From DATDAH01 sp963823495 (lineage in GTDB: Bacteria > Actinomycetota > Acidimicrobiia > Acidimicrobiales > DATDAH01), in assembly GCA_963823495.1 (NCBI GenBank), contig CAWGLV010000001.1, forward strand, positions 3,286,001-3,350,000: a stretch of DNA of 64,000 nt, written 5' to 3'. The position numbers and the translations under genes are program-made. Below are positions 16,508-28,166 of this stretch, piece after piece. Below the pieces are notes generated by a model, which had not been told where the DNA came from, did no database searches, and saw only the letters and a list, made by a program, of their open reading frames with translations. Numbering within the stretch: position 1 is the stretch's first letter; each line of letters opens with the position of its first letter.

Positions 16508-16538
16508 GTCGGTCACGCCTGGCGTGACCAACTCACGC
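16502..16538 (+). terminator. Hairpin at the end of the sigma factor gene
   Basis: Two 17-nt arms (16502-16518 and 16522-16538) pair with one mismatch around a 3-nt loop and overlap the sigma stop codon. Each arm is itself nearly palindromic (GCGTGA...TCACGC), so the site could also be a double operator. It is followed by AGTTTG rather than a long T-run, so terminator function is only probable. Confidence 0.5.
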
Positions 16539-16645
16539 AGTTTGCCCATCACGGGTGCGGGGCGGGCGGCGGGCGGCGGCGCCATCGACGACAGCCATCG
16601 GCCCCGGCCACTAGGTTCACGGCCCGACCGACCGAACGGAGAACG

Positions 16646-17236
16646 ATGCGCGTGGGTGGGGGCGAGACGTGGGTGAGCCGGATCCCGGTCCGGTCCAAGC
16701 CGGTGTTGAAGAAAGGACGCCCGGGCCGAGGCCTCGTCGCCTTCGTGCTCGAGGGCTCCTCGGACGAGAGCGTCCGCTGGAGTGAGCTCTTCGCCGAGAT
16801 CGAGATCCACCTCGGCGACGGCACCGAGCCCTACCCGCTCCGGGGGATGTTCAACGGCGATGCTGGTGGGCTCATGGCCTGGCGGACCGTCGCCCCCTGG
16901 GTGACGCCCGGCACGAGCCTGCCCCTGCGCGTCCACCCCGAGCGCGACGACAAGGTCGTCATCGACTGGACGGCGTGGAAGGACGAGGGTGGGGACGAGG
17001 CGGCCAAGGCGGCGGTCGACGAGGAGGACGCCGCCCGCCAGAACCAGGCTGCGTACGAGAGTGGCCGGGAGCAGGTCGCGCCGGGGTCGGCGCCGGCGAC
17101 CCCCGTGAGCGCCGGACCCGTCGACGATCCGATCGCGCCGTTCCGGGCCACGATCATCGCCGGCCTGGACGAGGCCCTCGCCCTCGGCAACATCAGCCAG
17201 GAGAAGTACGACCGGGAGATCGCCGAGCTCGGCTGA
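16646..17236 (+). CDS. Hypothetical protein with SHOCT-like C-terminus
   Basis: The 196-residue product has an N-terminal beta-rich domain of unknown family (residues about 5-115, with KGRPGRGLVAFVLEG and LPLRVHPERDDKVVIDWTAW). An acidic Ala/Gln-rich linker follows, and the C-terminal 30 residues (FRATIIAGLDEALALGNISQEKYDREIAELG) have the short alpha-helical pattern of SHOCT-type oligomerisation motifs (L...G.I...EYE). No catalytic residues stand out. It stands alone between the sigma gene and dnaE2, which points towards it. Confidence 0.65.
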   Translation: MRVGGGETWVSRIPVRSKPVLKKGRPGRGLVAFVLEGSSDESVRWSELFAEIEIHLGDGTEPYPLRGMFNGDAGGLMAWRTVAPWVTPGTSLPLRVHPERDDKVVIDWTAWKDEGGDEAAKAAVDEEDAARQNQAAYESGREQVAPGSAPATPVSAGPVDDPIAPFRATIIAGLDEALALGNISQEKYDREIAELG

Positions 17237-17337
17237 CGCCGGGACCCCGTGTCCAGGGTTCACCACCGCACTGGTCGCCCGGGGATCGCACCACGACGGA
17301 CCCTGCCCTCGGGGTCGCCGTCGGGCACTCGGAGCGA

Positions 17338-20703
<3,366 letters not shown>

Positions 20704-20715
20704 GGCCCGACCGTA

Positions 20716-20731
20716 TCGAACGCCTGTTCGC
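20716..20731 (-). promoter_or_regulatory. LexA (SOS) box upstream of dnaE2
   Basis: TCGAACGCCTGTTCGC matches the actinobacterial/Gram-positive LexA consensus (GAAC-N4-GTTC with flanking TC/GA). It ends 13 bp before the dnaE2 ATG, so LexA binding would block this promoter until DNA damage. Confidence 0.9.
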
Positions 20732-20816
20732 TCCGCCAGTCGGCTCTTCCGGCGGATCTCGGTGCCCGGACACCAGGGTCAGGCCCGGGACGAAGGCTGG
20801 TTGGGTGGCGACCGCC

Positions 20817-21041
20817 TCAACCGGCCGCCGGGACGGGCTCGGCGACGGTACGGCCATCCGCAACGATGCCGAAGCGGCCTCGGACCTCGGCCAAGGGCTC
20901 GTCGAGCATGGTCTCCCACGGCTCGAGGGCGAGGTTCCCGGCCGCTCGGCCGAAGGTCCAACCGTCGGCCGGCGCGTCCATCGCCCCGTCCACCGAGTCC
21001 GGGGCCACGAAGGTCAGCGGGCCGTGGTGACCGCCATCCAC
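20817..21041 (-). CDS. Small hypothetical protein upstream of dnaE2
   Basis: A 74-codon frame starting at GTG 21041 (an upstream TTG at 21080 is also possible) has the very high G/C third-position bias of real genes here and lies in the gap between the thioesterase and dnaE2 on the same strand. It reads VDGGHHGPLTFVAPDSVDGA and EPWETMLDEPLAEVRGRFG. I recognise no domain. It follows the thioesterase with 20 bp between stop and GTG, so it may share its transcript. It could also be the remnant of a longer gene. Confidence 0.45.
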   Translation of the reverse strand: MDGGHHGPLTFVAPDSVDGAMDAPADGWTFGRAAGNLALEPWETMLDEPLAEVRGRFGIVADGRTVAEPVPAAG

Positions 21042-21061
21042 CGTCGGGCCGCTCCGCGCGC

Positions 21062-21481
21062 CTACGGCTCGCGGAGCCAATCGGGCAGACGTCGGGGACG
21101 GCCGTCGTCGCCCACGGCGCCGTGGACGGTCACCGCGGTGGCCCGGAGGTCACCGTCCACAGTGAGCAGGTAGGCGATCTGGAACCACGCCCGGGCCGAA
21201 CCGGCCAGCGCCACCCCGACGTCGACGACGTCGTCGAAGCGCAGGGGCACCCGGTAACCGACCCAGACCTCGACCACGCTCAGGTTGGTCCCGGACTCGT
21301 GCAGAGCGGCATAGGACCGCCCGAGGGAGGCCATGTAGGCCACGCGGGCCTCCTCGAGGTACGGGAGATAGGCGCTGTGGTGGACGATCCCCATGGCGTC
21401 GGTCTCCGCGAAGCGGGTCCGGATCGGGTGGGTGAACGGGTAGTCGGCCGGGTCCGGCGACGGTCGGGCGGTGGCGCGCAT
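21062..21481 (-). CDS. 4-hydroxybenzoyl-CoA-type (4HBT) hotdog thioesterase
   Basis: The 139-residue product has a single hotdog domain with the 4HBT/YbgC active-site segment TRFAETDAMGIVHHSAYLPYLEEARVAYM in which the Asp of ETD and the MGIVHH stretch form the catalytic region. The rest follows with WVGYRVPLRFDDVVDVGVAL and ARAWFQIAYLLT. It hydrolyses short or aromatic acyl-CoAs. The ATG at 21481 is chosen from homology; the frame is open further upstream through the 50-bp palindrome, which is not part of the gene. Confidence 0.85.
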   Translation of the reverse strand: MRATARPSPDPADYPFTHPIRTRFAETDAMGIVHHSAYLPYLEEARVAYMASLGRSYAALHESGTNLSVVEVWVGYRVPLRFDDVVDVGVALAGSARAWFQIAYLLTVDGDLRATAVTVHGAVGDDGRPRRLPDWLREP

Positions 21482-21526
21482 CCCCCCGGTGTAGCCCACG
21501 ACGAACCAGCCCTCTCGACGACGGCG

Positions 21527-21576
21527 CTTCTGGCACCCGATTCCCGTGCCCTGGGGACGGAATCCGATGCCAGAAG
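21527..21576. repeat. 50-bp palindromic repeat, family A, diverged copy 5
   Basis: A hairpin with outer arms CTTCTGGCA and TGCCAGAAG spans exactly 50 bp, like the other family A copies, but the inner arms are more diverged. It lies 9 bp after the stop of the cyclic-nucleotide-binding gene (minus strand), where a terminator would be expected. Confidence 0.6.
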
Positions 21577-21584
21577 GCGGTGAG

Positions 21585-21998
21585 TCAGCCCTCGGGGTCG
21601 AGGTCGGCGACGCGGTCGGCCATGGCCTGCTGGACGGGCTCGGCGATCTTGGGGTCATCGGCGATCAGGACCCGGAAGTCCTGGCCCTCGATGACCTCGA
21701 TGCACATGTCGGTGAGGGCCTCGACCGAGGCGGTCCGGCGGCGGTCCGACAGCAGGGCCACCTCGCCGAAGTAGTCGCCCGGTCCGCAGGTCGCAACCTT
21801 CTCCTCGCCCCGCAAGACCTGGGCCTCGCCGTCGACGATGAGGATGAACTCCTTGCCCACCGCCCCCTCGGTGATGAGCCTTGTTCCCGCCGGCACCGAG
21901 AGCTGGGTGGTGAGCCCGGACACCTTGGCCAACTGCTTCTTGGACAGCTCGGCGAAGAGGGGCACTCGGCCGAGGTGCTGGTCGATGGACGGTCCCAT
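21585..21998 (-). CDS. Cyclic nucleotide-binding domain protein
   Basis: The 137-residue product is one cNMP-binding domain: LGRVPLFAELSKKQLAKVSGL, AGTRLITEGAVGKEFILIVDGEAQV, GPGDYFGEVALLSDRRRTASVEA and a closing helix. The phosphate-binding cassette FGE(V)ALLxxxxRTASV is well kept, including the Glu and Arg that hold a cyclic nucleotide. There is no DNA-binding or channel domain, so it is probably a small sensor that acts on a partner protein. It stands alone; the GNAT gene diverges from it. Confidence 0.88.
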   Translation of the reverse strand: MGPSIDQHLGRVPLFAELSKKQLAKVSGLTTQLSVPAGTRLITEGAVGKEFILIVDGEAQVLRGEEKVATCGPGDYFGEVALLSDRRRTASVEALTDMCIEVIEGQDFRVLIADDPKIAEPVQQAMADRVADLDPEG

Positions 21999-22141
21999 GG
22001 AGTTCTCCTGTGTGGATCGAGGATCAGGACGCCCTGAGCTCGACGAGGAACGTAGCGGCCCGTCACCCTCGACGCCGCCACCGCTCTTCGCACTCGCGTT
22101 CTCGAGCGGCCCGCTCAGGGCCCCGGTGCCATGATCGTCGC

Positions 22142-22927
22142 GTGGACGACGAGACGCTGGCCCGGCTGGCCCACCTCAACTACCTGACCTTCGGGTGCGA
22201 CAGCGCCCTGTGGTCCGACCGCGGACGGGTGGCCGAGGCCGACGGGGTGCTGTCGCACCTCAGCGGGACCGAGTTCCCCTTCGTGTTCAACGGCGCCTAT
22301 CGCACCGACCCGGCCGTGGCGCCCGCGGCTGTGCTGGACCGGGCCGATGCCTTCTTCGGTGACGACCGGGGCTACACCCTGGTCACCGGGCCGGGCGAGG
22401 AGGACCTCGCCGCCCACCTCGAGGCCGAGGGGCTCTGGGCCTTCGGCACCAGTCCGGAGATGGTGTGTCGACAGCGCCTCGCCGACGTCGACGCCCCCGA
22501 GGGCATCGAGTTGCGTCGAGCCACCGACGAGGCCGGGATCGCGGACTTCGTGACGGTGGGCTCGGCGGCCTATCCCTCACTCGGCATGCCCGACACCGCC
22601 ATGGGTGAGGCCATCGACCGCTTCGACCGGGTCCTCGACCCCCACGTCGCGGTCGTGGTGGCCTACGACGGCACCAGCCCGGTCGCCGCCGCCCAGACCC
22701 TTCTCAGCCACGGCGTCGCCGGCGTCTACTGGGTCGGCACGCTCGAAGCGGCCCGGGGCAGGGGACTGGGCGAGGCCGTGTGCCGTTGGGTCACCAACTG
22801 GGCCTTCGACCAGGGCGCGGCGGCCCAGACCCTGCAGGCCTCGACCATGGGCGAGTCCATCTACGCCCGCATGGGCTACGAGACGATCTACCGCTACACC
22901 AGTTGGTTCCGCTCGGGCGACCGCTGA
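22142..22927 (+). CDS. GNAT family N-acetyltransferase
   Basis: The 261-residue product has an N-terminal domain of unknown type (residues 1-120, FPFVFNGAYRTDP) and a C-terminal GNAT domain starting GIELRRATDEAGIADFV. The acetyl-CoA loop is GTLEAARGRGLGEAVCRWV (R-G-x-G-L/A) and the end is QTLQASTMGESIYARMGYETIYRYTSW, a typical last GNAT strand-helix. The substrate is unknown. The GTG at 22142 is a likely leaderless start, since it follows the last bases of the divergent gap without a good Shine-Dalgarno. Confidence 0.8.
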   Translation: MDDETLARLAHLNYLTFGCDSALWSDRGRVAEADGVLSHLSGTEFPFVFNGAYRTDPAVAPAAVLDRADAFFGDDRGYTLVTGPGEEDLAAHLEAEGLWAFGTSPEMVCRQRLADVDAPEGIELRRATDEAGIADFVTVGSAAYPSLGMPDTAMGEAIDRFDRVLDPHVAVVVAYDGTSPVAAAQTLLSHGVAGVYWVGTLEAARGRGLGEAVCRWVTNWAFDQGAAAQTLQASTMGESIYARMGYETIYRYTSWFRSGDR

Positions 22928-22946
22928 GCGGCCGGGAGCGGCCCGG

Positions 22947-23684
22947 TCAGGTCCCGAATCCCCGGGGGATGCAGAAGTCCGGCACCGGGTGGCAGTAAGG
23001 GACCCGCACGTCCACGTTGCGCACGACCCGGGTACGGGGCCCCACCACCACGGTCCGGGCGAAGCGCAGGCGGGTCGCGCGGCGATGCCAACGCGACCAG
23101 TGGTAGTCGACCGAGGCGTTCACCCGATAGCGGCCGTAGGCGGGCACGCGGTAGGCCCAGATGCCGGTGCGGGAGTCGTTGCCCTCACCGTCGATGGACC
23201 GCCACCCCCGGGCGGTCAGCCGCCAGATGCCGACGCTGGCGCTGCGGGGGGCGCCCCGCATGTTGGTGACCCGTCCGGTCAACCAGCGGCCATTGGGGAG
23301 CAGGGACTCGTGCACGATCACCGGGCCCGGGGCCGCGACGACCACCGGGGTGGCGTTGGCCGCGTTGTACCGGTTGTGGAACCACTCGGGCCGATAGCTG
23401 TCGGCGAAGAAGTTGAAGTTGTAGGTCCCGGGGTCCAGGCAGGTCGACCACCGACTGGCCGGGTTCGTGTTCACGCCGTCGGCGGAACCGCCGACCTCGT
23501 ACACCCCGACGCTGGTGATCTCCGTGAGCGGACGGCGCGTCAGCGCGTCGGTGACCTGCCCCCGCACCTGCACCTGGCCCTGGCCCTGGCAGGGACCGCC
23601 GCCGGCCACGGGCGGTGCGGTGGCGACGACCGCAATCGCGGCCAGGGCAACGAGAGCCGTGAGGACGGCAAGCCGACGGTGCAT
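22947..23684 (-). CDS. Secreted beta-rich protein of unknown function
   Basis: The 245-residue product has a signal peptide (LAVLTALVALAAIAVVATAPPVAG). The mature part has two beta-sandwich-like segments: QVQVRGQVTDALTRRPLTEI...GTYNFNFFADSYRPEWFHNRYNAANA and a second with LTGRVTNMRGAPRSASVGIW and WAYRVPAYGRYRVNASV. The first resembles carboxypeptidase-regulatory-like domains (G.VTD..T..PL...V.....G), where DSYRPEWF is also common. No catalytic site is visible. Two Cys pairs (near both ends) may form disulfides. It is convergent with the GNAT gene with a gap of 19 bp. Confidence 0.65.
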   Translation of the reverse strand: MHRRLAVLTALVALAAIAVVATAPPVAGGGPCQGQGQVQVRGQVTDALTRRPLTEITSVGVYEVGGSADGVNTNPASRWSTCLDPGTYNFNFFADSYRPEWFHNRYNAANATPVVVAAPGPVIVHESLLPNGRWLTGRVTNMRGAPRSASVGIWRLTARGWRSIDGEGNDSRTGIWAYRVPAYGRYRVNASVDYHWSRWHRRATRLRFARTVVVGPRTRVVRNVDVRVPYCHPVPDFCIPRGFGT

Positions 23685-23717
23685 GCCGAGAACGCTACCG
23701 CAGCGCCGGATCCCCGG

Positions 23718-24899
23718 TCAGGGGTCCGGCGGCGCCGGGGCGACCTCGACCAGCGCCTCCAGGTAGACCGCTCGGGTGGCGAGGGCCTCGCGCATCTCGG
23801 CCAGCATCCCTTCGAAGAACTCCTCCCGGTAGGTCTGGTCGGTGAGGGCCGAGAAGGTGAGCTGCACCGCCGAGAGGGCGGCGATGAGGATGCAGACCCG
23901 GATCAGGTCCCAGGTCAACAGGACCTCGTGGCCGAAGAGCCGGAAGGCGCCGATGCGGTCGAGGCCGTCGCCCACCCACGCCGTCATCGTCGCCTCCCGC
24001 ACCGCCAACAGGCCGAACAGCACGTAGAAGAACCCGATGGCGGAGGCCACCAGCACGATCTGGAGGCCCTGGCTGAAGACCATCACCGTCGCCATGTTGA
24101 TCCGGGCCCGGCGGGACAGCGGTGGGGGGTCGGGGGCGCCGCCCAGTTCTGTCGCGGGGACCTCCCGGACCGGCGAAGCCGCCGCCGCCGTGCAGGCGTC
24201 GGCCCAGGAGGCGAAGGCCGACACCTGCGCCAGCTCCCGCCGCTGACGCAACACCAGGAACGACGTGCCCGCCAGGAAGAGCATGCCGAGGCTCAACAGG
24301 AAGAACGGGGCCTCGAAGTTGGATCCGACCTGCCAGATCTCGGCGTTGATGAACAGCACCGTCGCGAACAACAGCAGCAGGGGCAGCGACCGCATCATGA
24401 GGTCGGCCAGGTTGGCCAGCTGATCGATCGTGCGCGCCAGTGCCCACCGGGTCATGGGGACGAGGCCGTAGCTGGTGACCACGTAGCTGATCAGGAGGAT
24501 CACCAGGTTGAGCCCGATCACGGCCAGTGTGTCGGTGAGGTGGTCCTTGGAGAACACGGCGGGGAGCAGGGCCGGGCCCAGGACGAACAACGCCAGTTCG
24601 GGGGTGCCCACCCGGTCGGGACGCTGGAACGGCCGGCGGCCCCGGAGTCGGTTCACGACCACGACGCCGGCGACGAGGATCAGCAGGCCGCCGAGGAACG
24701 GGAGCAGTTCCTCGAAGCCCTCCCGGTCCTCGTCGAGGCTGAACGCCAGCTCGGCCAGGAACACCACCGTCAGGAAGGGCGCAGCCCGGGTCCACACGTC
24801 GGTGGTGGCCCGGTAGCCCTCGATGAAGTGGGGCAGGCCCTGACGGATGAACCACCGGTCGGTCCGCCGGCAGAGTGCGGCCCGCTCGAGGTCATCCAT
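23718..24899 (-). CDS. Polytopic membrane protein of unknown function
   Basis: The 393-residue product has at least seven hydrophobic segments (for example FLTVVFLAELAFSL, FLGGLLILVAGVVVV, LAVIGLNLVILLISYVVTSY, LPLLLLFATVLFINAEIW and LQIVLVASAIGFFYVLFGLLAV). I recognise no transporter or enzyme motif. The ATG at 24899 (MDDLERAAL) is preferred over 24932 because the latter would overlap the start of the divergent NmrA-like gene at 24931. The two genes therefore share a 31-bp gap. Confidence 0.7.
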   Translation of the reverse strand: MDDLERAALCRRTDRWFIRQGLPHFIEGYRATTDVWTRAAPFLTVVFLAELAFSLDEDREGFEELLPFLGGLLILVAGVVVVNRLRGRRPFQRPDRVGTPELALFVLGPALLPAVFSKDHLTDTLAVIGLNLVILLISYVVTSYGLVPMTRWALARTIDQLANLADLMMRSLPLLLLFATVLFINAEIWQVGSNFEAPFFLLSLGMLFLAGTSFLVLRQRRELAQVSAFASWADACTAAAASPVREVPATELGGAPDPPPLSRRARINMATVMVFSQGLQIVLVASAIGFFYVLFGLLAVREATMTAWVGDGLDRIGAFRLFGHEVLLTWDLIRVCILIAALSAVQLTFSALTDQTYREEFFEGMLAEMREALATRAVYLEALVEVAPAPPDP

Positions 24900-24930
24900 C
24901 CCCCAGAGTCTGGCCCGTAGGTTGGGGTCC

Positions 24931-25695
24931 ATGGGAGATGTGTTGGTGACCGGCGGCACAGGCGGCCTCGGACGGGAGCTGGTGCCGAAGCTGGTCGCCG
25001 CGGGGCACACCGTGAGGATCACCTCTCGGGATGCCGGTGCGGCCGCGGCCGAGGGGGTCGCGGTCCACGGCGTCGACCTGGCCTCGGGTCGGGGCCTGGC
25101 CGAGGCGGTGCACGGGGTGGACGCCGTCGTGCACGCCGCCACGGCCGTCCGGGGAGCCAAGAAGGTCGAGGTGGGCGGGGCCGGGCGGCTCCTGGAGGCC
25201 GTCGGCGACGCCCGGCCGCACCTGGTCTATGTGTCCATCGTCGGTGTCGACCGGCACCCGTTTCGGTACTACCGGGCCAAGTGGGCGGCCGAGCAGGTGC
25301 TCGAGGCCGGCGAGGTCCCCCTCACCATCCAGCGGGCCACCCAGTTCCACACCCTGCTCTACGGGCTGTTGAGCAAGCCGATCAGCGGTCTGCCCTTCGG
25401 CGCCAGCTTCCAGCCCATCGACGTCGGTGAGGTGGCCGACCGGTTGGTCGAGCTGGTCGCCGCCGGGCCGTCCGGGCGAGCCGAGGACGTCGGCGGCCCC
25501 GAGGTCCTGCACATCGACGACCTGCTCGAACAGTACGCCGAGGTCCTGGGCACCCGGCCCCGCTGCTTCACCCTTCCTGCCGCGGGCAAGACCCTGCAGG
25601 CGTTCGGCAAGGGCATCCAGACCTGCCCCGACCACAGGTACGGCACCGTCACCTGGCACCAGTTCCTGGAGGCCGTTGCCGCTTCTGGCGCCTGA
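24931..25695 (+). CDS. NmrA-like NAD(P)-binding protein (atypical SDR)
   Basis: The 254-residue product is an atypical short-chain dehydrogenase fold: VLVTGGTGGLGRELVPKLVAAGHTVRITSRD (dinucleotide-binding GGTGxLG), then AVHGVDAVVHAATAVRG and VYVSIVGVDRHPFRYYRAKWAAEQVL. The YYRAKWAAE segment supplies the Tyr-x-x-x-Lys. This is the group often annotated as NmrA or UPF-type NAD(P)H-binding protein, and the substrate is unknown. Homology supports the ATG at 24931. It is convergent with imuB (gap 41 bp). Confidence 0.85.
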   Translation: MGDVLVTGGTGGLGRELVPKLVAAGHTVRITSRDAGAAAAEGVAVHGVDLASGRGLAEAVHGVDAVVHAATAVRGAKKVEVGGAGRLLEAVGDARPHLVYVSIVGVDRHPFRYYRAKWAAEQVLEAGEVPLTIQRATQFHTLLYGLLSKPISGLPFGASFQPIDVGEVADRLVELVAAGPSGRAEDVGGPEVLHIDDLLEQYAEVLGTRPRCFTLPAAGKTLQAFGKGIQTCPDHRYGTVTWHQFLEAVAASGA

Positions 25696-25736
25696 TCCTG
25701 GGCCCGACCCCGAAGTCGGGCAGCCAGGACGACGGG

Positions 25737-27329
25737 TCAGTCATAGGTGGCCTCCAGCCACCACTGGCCGTCCTCCACGCTGAGGAGAAGGCCCACGCCC
25801 TCGGCGGTCAGGACCTGGAAGCGGGCCCGGCGGCGGTGGGTGGCGGTGTCCCACCAGTGCTCGTCGACAGGCCACGGGCCGGCCCAACCCGTCACCGCCT
25901 GCGCCCGACCACCGCCGACCACGACCCGGGCCGGGGCGGCGGTGACCAGGCCCCGACCGCTGACCCCGACGGAGCGGTCGTCGCGGTCCACCACCTCGGC
26001 CCGCACCGGTACCGGCAGGACCCGCGCCGGGGCAGGGGTGGGCAGGCGGCCGGGCCAGGGGGCATCGACCTCGGCCCCCGCCAGGGAGCGCTCGGTGAGG
26101 TCGACGGCGTCGGCCGGGACCAGGGCGACGGCGTCGGCCGGGCCACGACCCCCCCGGCGCTCGGGGACGGATGCCGCTCCCGCCCCGAGCAGGCCGTCCA
26201 CCCGAGCCAGGGCCCGGGCCGCCCGCTCCGCGGCCGCCGTCTCCCCGCCCCAGAAGCCGAGCTGACGACCCCGGGCCGCCCCCACCTCGGTGGGCTCGAG
26301 GCGGAGCAGCGCGATACCCGAGGTGGGACGGCTGGCCGCGCTGGAGCCGAGCCAGCCATCCAGCTGCCAGCGCACCCGCTCGGCCATCGCCGAGGCGGTG
26401 AGAGCGCCCTCATGACGCCAGCAGCGCTGGTGGACCTCGCCGTGCTCGGTCTCGGCGGTGACGAGGACCTGGGCACAGGACATCCCTCGGCCGGCCAGGC
26501 GCTCGTGGAGTTCGTCGGCCAGGCGCTTGGCGGCGAAGGACGCGACGTCGACCCGCTCGGCGGGAGGGTCGAGCTCGACGGTCGCCACCAGGTCCGGCGG
26601 GGGTGGCCGGGTGTCGGGCCGGCGGGCGTCGTCCCCCGACGCCAGGCGGTGGGCCCGCTCCCCCGGCCGACCGAAGCGGGCCAGCACGTCGGATCGGGGC
26701 AGGACGGCCAGGTCCGCCAGCGTGGTGACCCCCAGACGGGTCAGCACGTCGATCAGGGCGGCATCCTCCACCGGGCCGGCCCCCACCGCGCCGTCCGCCA
26801 ACACCCGCACCGGGAACGGGGCGAGGAAGCCCGGGGTGGCACCCGGCGGGACGACCATGCCCTGGCGGGCGGCCAGGGTGGCGGCGAAGGGACCGTCGGC
26901 CACCCCGACCCGGCTCTCACCGGCGACGGCATCGGCCACCAGGGCCACCACCCGGCCGGCCAGCGCCTCGTCGCCCCCGAAGTAGCGGGAGGGGCCCCGG
27001 GTGGGGAACGAACAGACCCCCGGCCGGGTCAACTCGACCCGGGGGGTGACGGCCTCCACCGCCCCGGCCACCGCCTCGAAGGCCCGGGCGTCCCGAGCGG
27101 GGTCGTGGTCCAACAGCTCGAGCTGTGGGCAGCGGGCCTGGGCCTCCCGACGACGCAGGCCCTCCCGGACCCCCTCGGCCCGGGCCGCCGGGGTCGTGGC
27201 CACCACCCGGTTGGCGTGCAGGACCGCCGCGGGCACCGTCATCGCCACCCCTGCGGCCACCAACGGCCAGTCCGCGCACCACACCACCATCGTCCGCACC
27301 ACCCCACTCCCTGTGGAGGTCCGGGTCAC
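25737..27329 (-). CDS. imuB: Y-family polymerase-like mutasome protein ImuB
   Basis: The 530-residue product is a Y-family polymerase homologue. The palm begins VVWCADWPLVAAGV, where active Y-family enzymes have a DxD-type catalytic motif; the acidic residues are missing, as is typical for ImuB. The finger part reads VVATTPAARAEGVREGLRRREAQARCP, and the thumb and little finger follow (LTRLGVTTLADLAVLPRSDVLARFG). The C-terminal end WWLEATYD is the common ImuB ending. ImuB links DnaE2 to the beta clamp. The GTG at 27329 overlaps the imuA stop by 4 bp, so the genes are coupled; ATG 27287 is an alternative. Confidence 0.92.
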   Translation of the reverse strand: MTRTSTGSGVVRTMVVWCADWPLVAAGVAMTVPAAVLHANRVVATTPAARAEGVREGLRRREAQARCPQLELLDHDPARDARAFEAVAGAVEAVTPRVELTRPGVCSFPTRGPSRYFGGDEALAGRVVALVADAVAGESRVGVADGPFAATLAARQGMVVPPGATPGFLAPFPVRVLADGAVGAGPVEDAALIDVLTRLGVTTLADLAVLPRSDVLARFGRPGERAHRLASGDDARRPDTRPPPPDLVATVELDPPAERVDVASFAAKRLADELHERLAGRGMSCAQVLVTAETEHGEVHQRCWRHEGALTASAMAERVRWQLDGWLGSSAASRPTSGIALLRLEPTEVGAARGRQLGFWGGETAAAERAARALARVDGLLGAGAASVPERRGGRGPADAVALVPADAVDLTERSLAGAEVDAPWPGRLPTPAPARVLPVPVRAEVVDRDDRSVGVSGRGLVTAAPARVVVGGGRAQAVTGWAGPWPVDEHWWDTATHRRRARFQVLTAEGVGLLLSVEDGQWWLEATYD

Positions 27330-28132
27330 GAGGCAGCCCGGACGGCCGAACCCTCGATCCTGGCGCCCGATTGCGGCGCCATGGCGCCTCGATCGGGCGC
27401 CAGTACGAGGAGGTCGGGGAGGACCGGCTCGACAGGGGCGGTCCCCGCGGGCAGCCAGAGCTCGGTGGCGCGAGGGCGAGCGGCCTCGCGACGACCGGTG
27501 ACCTCGAGGTGGACCCGGCGGCGCTGCAGGTGGCCGTGGCCCCGGCCCAGGCCCTCCCAGTCCGGGGTGGTCAGGGCCAGGCGCAGGTCGGTCCCTTCGG
27601 GCCAGGCGTCGACAGCGGCGCCCCCCGCCAGGACCAGGACGGTCCCCCGCTCCCGGGTCCGGGCGGTCAGCCGGCGGGCATCCGCAGGCCGGACCCGCCG
27701 ATCCGGGGCGGCCACCACCAGGTCGAAGCCGTCGAGCAGGCCCCCCAGCACCGTGGCCCAGGCCCGGCCCGGAGGCGCGACCACCGCCAGGTGGTCCAGG
27801 GCCACCCCGGCCTCCTCGGCCGCCAGCAGACCGGCAGCAGGCAGGCCCACCAGGGCGGCCCAGGAACCGGACCCGGTCGGCGGAGCCAGCAGGGACCACA
27901 AGAGCGAGGTCGACCCCGGGCCCTCCAGGCCCACCACCGAGCCTCGGCGCACGCCCCCGCCGGGCAACACCGCCTCGAGGGCGGCGGCAGCAGGCAGACG
28001 CTGCTCGTCGGTCAGGGTCACGGGCCGCACCATGTCCCGTGTCGCCGCAAGCGCGGCTCCCCCGGCTACGCCGGAAACGGTGAACGTCTCTCGAGCTGCT
28101 GCGCTCCGCTCCGCAGCGGTGATCCTGTTCAT
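27326..28132 (-). CDS. imuA: RecA-like mutasome accessory protein ImuA
   Basis: The product is 268 residues from ATG 28132, or 235 from ATG 28033. It has a degenerate RecA-like core: GGGVRRGSVVGLEGPGSTSLLW occupies the Walker A position but lacks the GKT, and WAALVGLPAAGLLAAEEAGVALDHLAVV follows. It works with ImuB and DnaE2 in SOS mutagenesis. A LexA box lies 34 bp upstream of ATG 28132. Both ends overlap repeats: the first 33 codons contain a sequence related to the 96-bp repeat at 59188, and the C-terminal PDRGAMAPQSGAR is the in-frame reading of a family A palindrome. If 28033 is the true start, the first repeat is in the leader instead. Confidence 0.82.
   Translation of the reverse strand: MNRITAAERSAAARETFTVSGVAGGAALAATRDMVRPVTLTDEQRLPAAAALEAVLPGGGVRRGSVVGLEGPGSTSLLWSLLAPPTGSGSWAALVGLPAAGLLAAEEAGVALDHLAVVAPPGRAWATVLGGLLDGFDLVVAAPDRRVRPADARRLTARTRERGTVLVLAGGAAVDAWPEGTDLRLALTTPDWEGLGRGHGHLQRRRVHLEVTGRREAARPRATELWLPAGTAPVEPVLPDLLVLAPDRGAMAPQSGARIEGSAVRAAS
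27360..27403. repeat. Palindromic repeat, family A, copy 2 (inside imuA)
   Basis: CTGGCGCCCGAT...ATCGGGCGCCAG with a 44-bp core lies inside the last codons of imuA and is read in frame without a stop. The other copies are intergenic. It would place a strong hairpin between the imuA body and the imuB start. Confidence 0.85.
28062..28117. repeat. Sequence related to the 96-bp repeat, at the imuA start
   Basis: By eye, 28062-28117 aligns with bases inside the unit at 59188-59471: both contain CCGGC..CGCCG.AAAC and CTGCT...CTCCG.TCCGCAGC, with about 19 of 22 matches in the second block and a 3-bp length difference. It covers codons near the imuA N-terminus if translation starts at 28132. Confidence 0.5.
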
Positions 28133-28166
28133 GGCTCCCCAGCCTCGTCCTCGGACAGACCAAGTA

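Noticed and set aside
22605..24920. A 771-codon open frame on the plus strand over the secreted and membrane protein genes
   Set aside because: The composition (Arg, Pro, His, Gln rich) is that of a shadow frame; the minus-strand genes have signal and membrane segments and proper codon bias.
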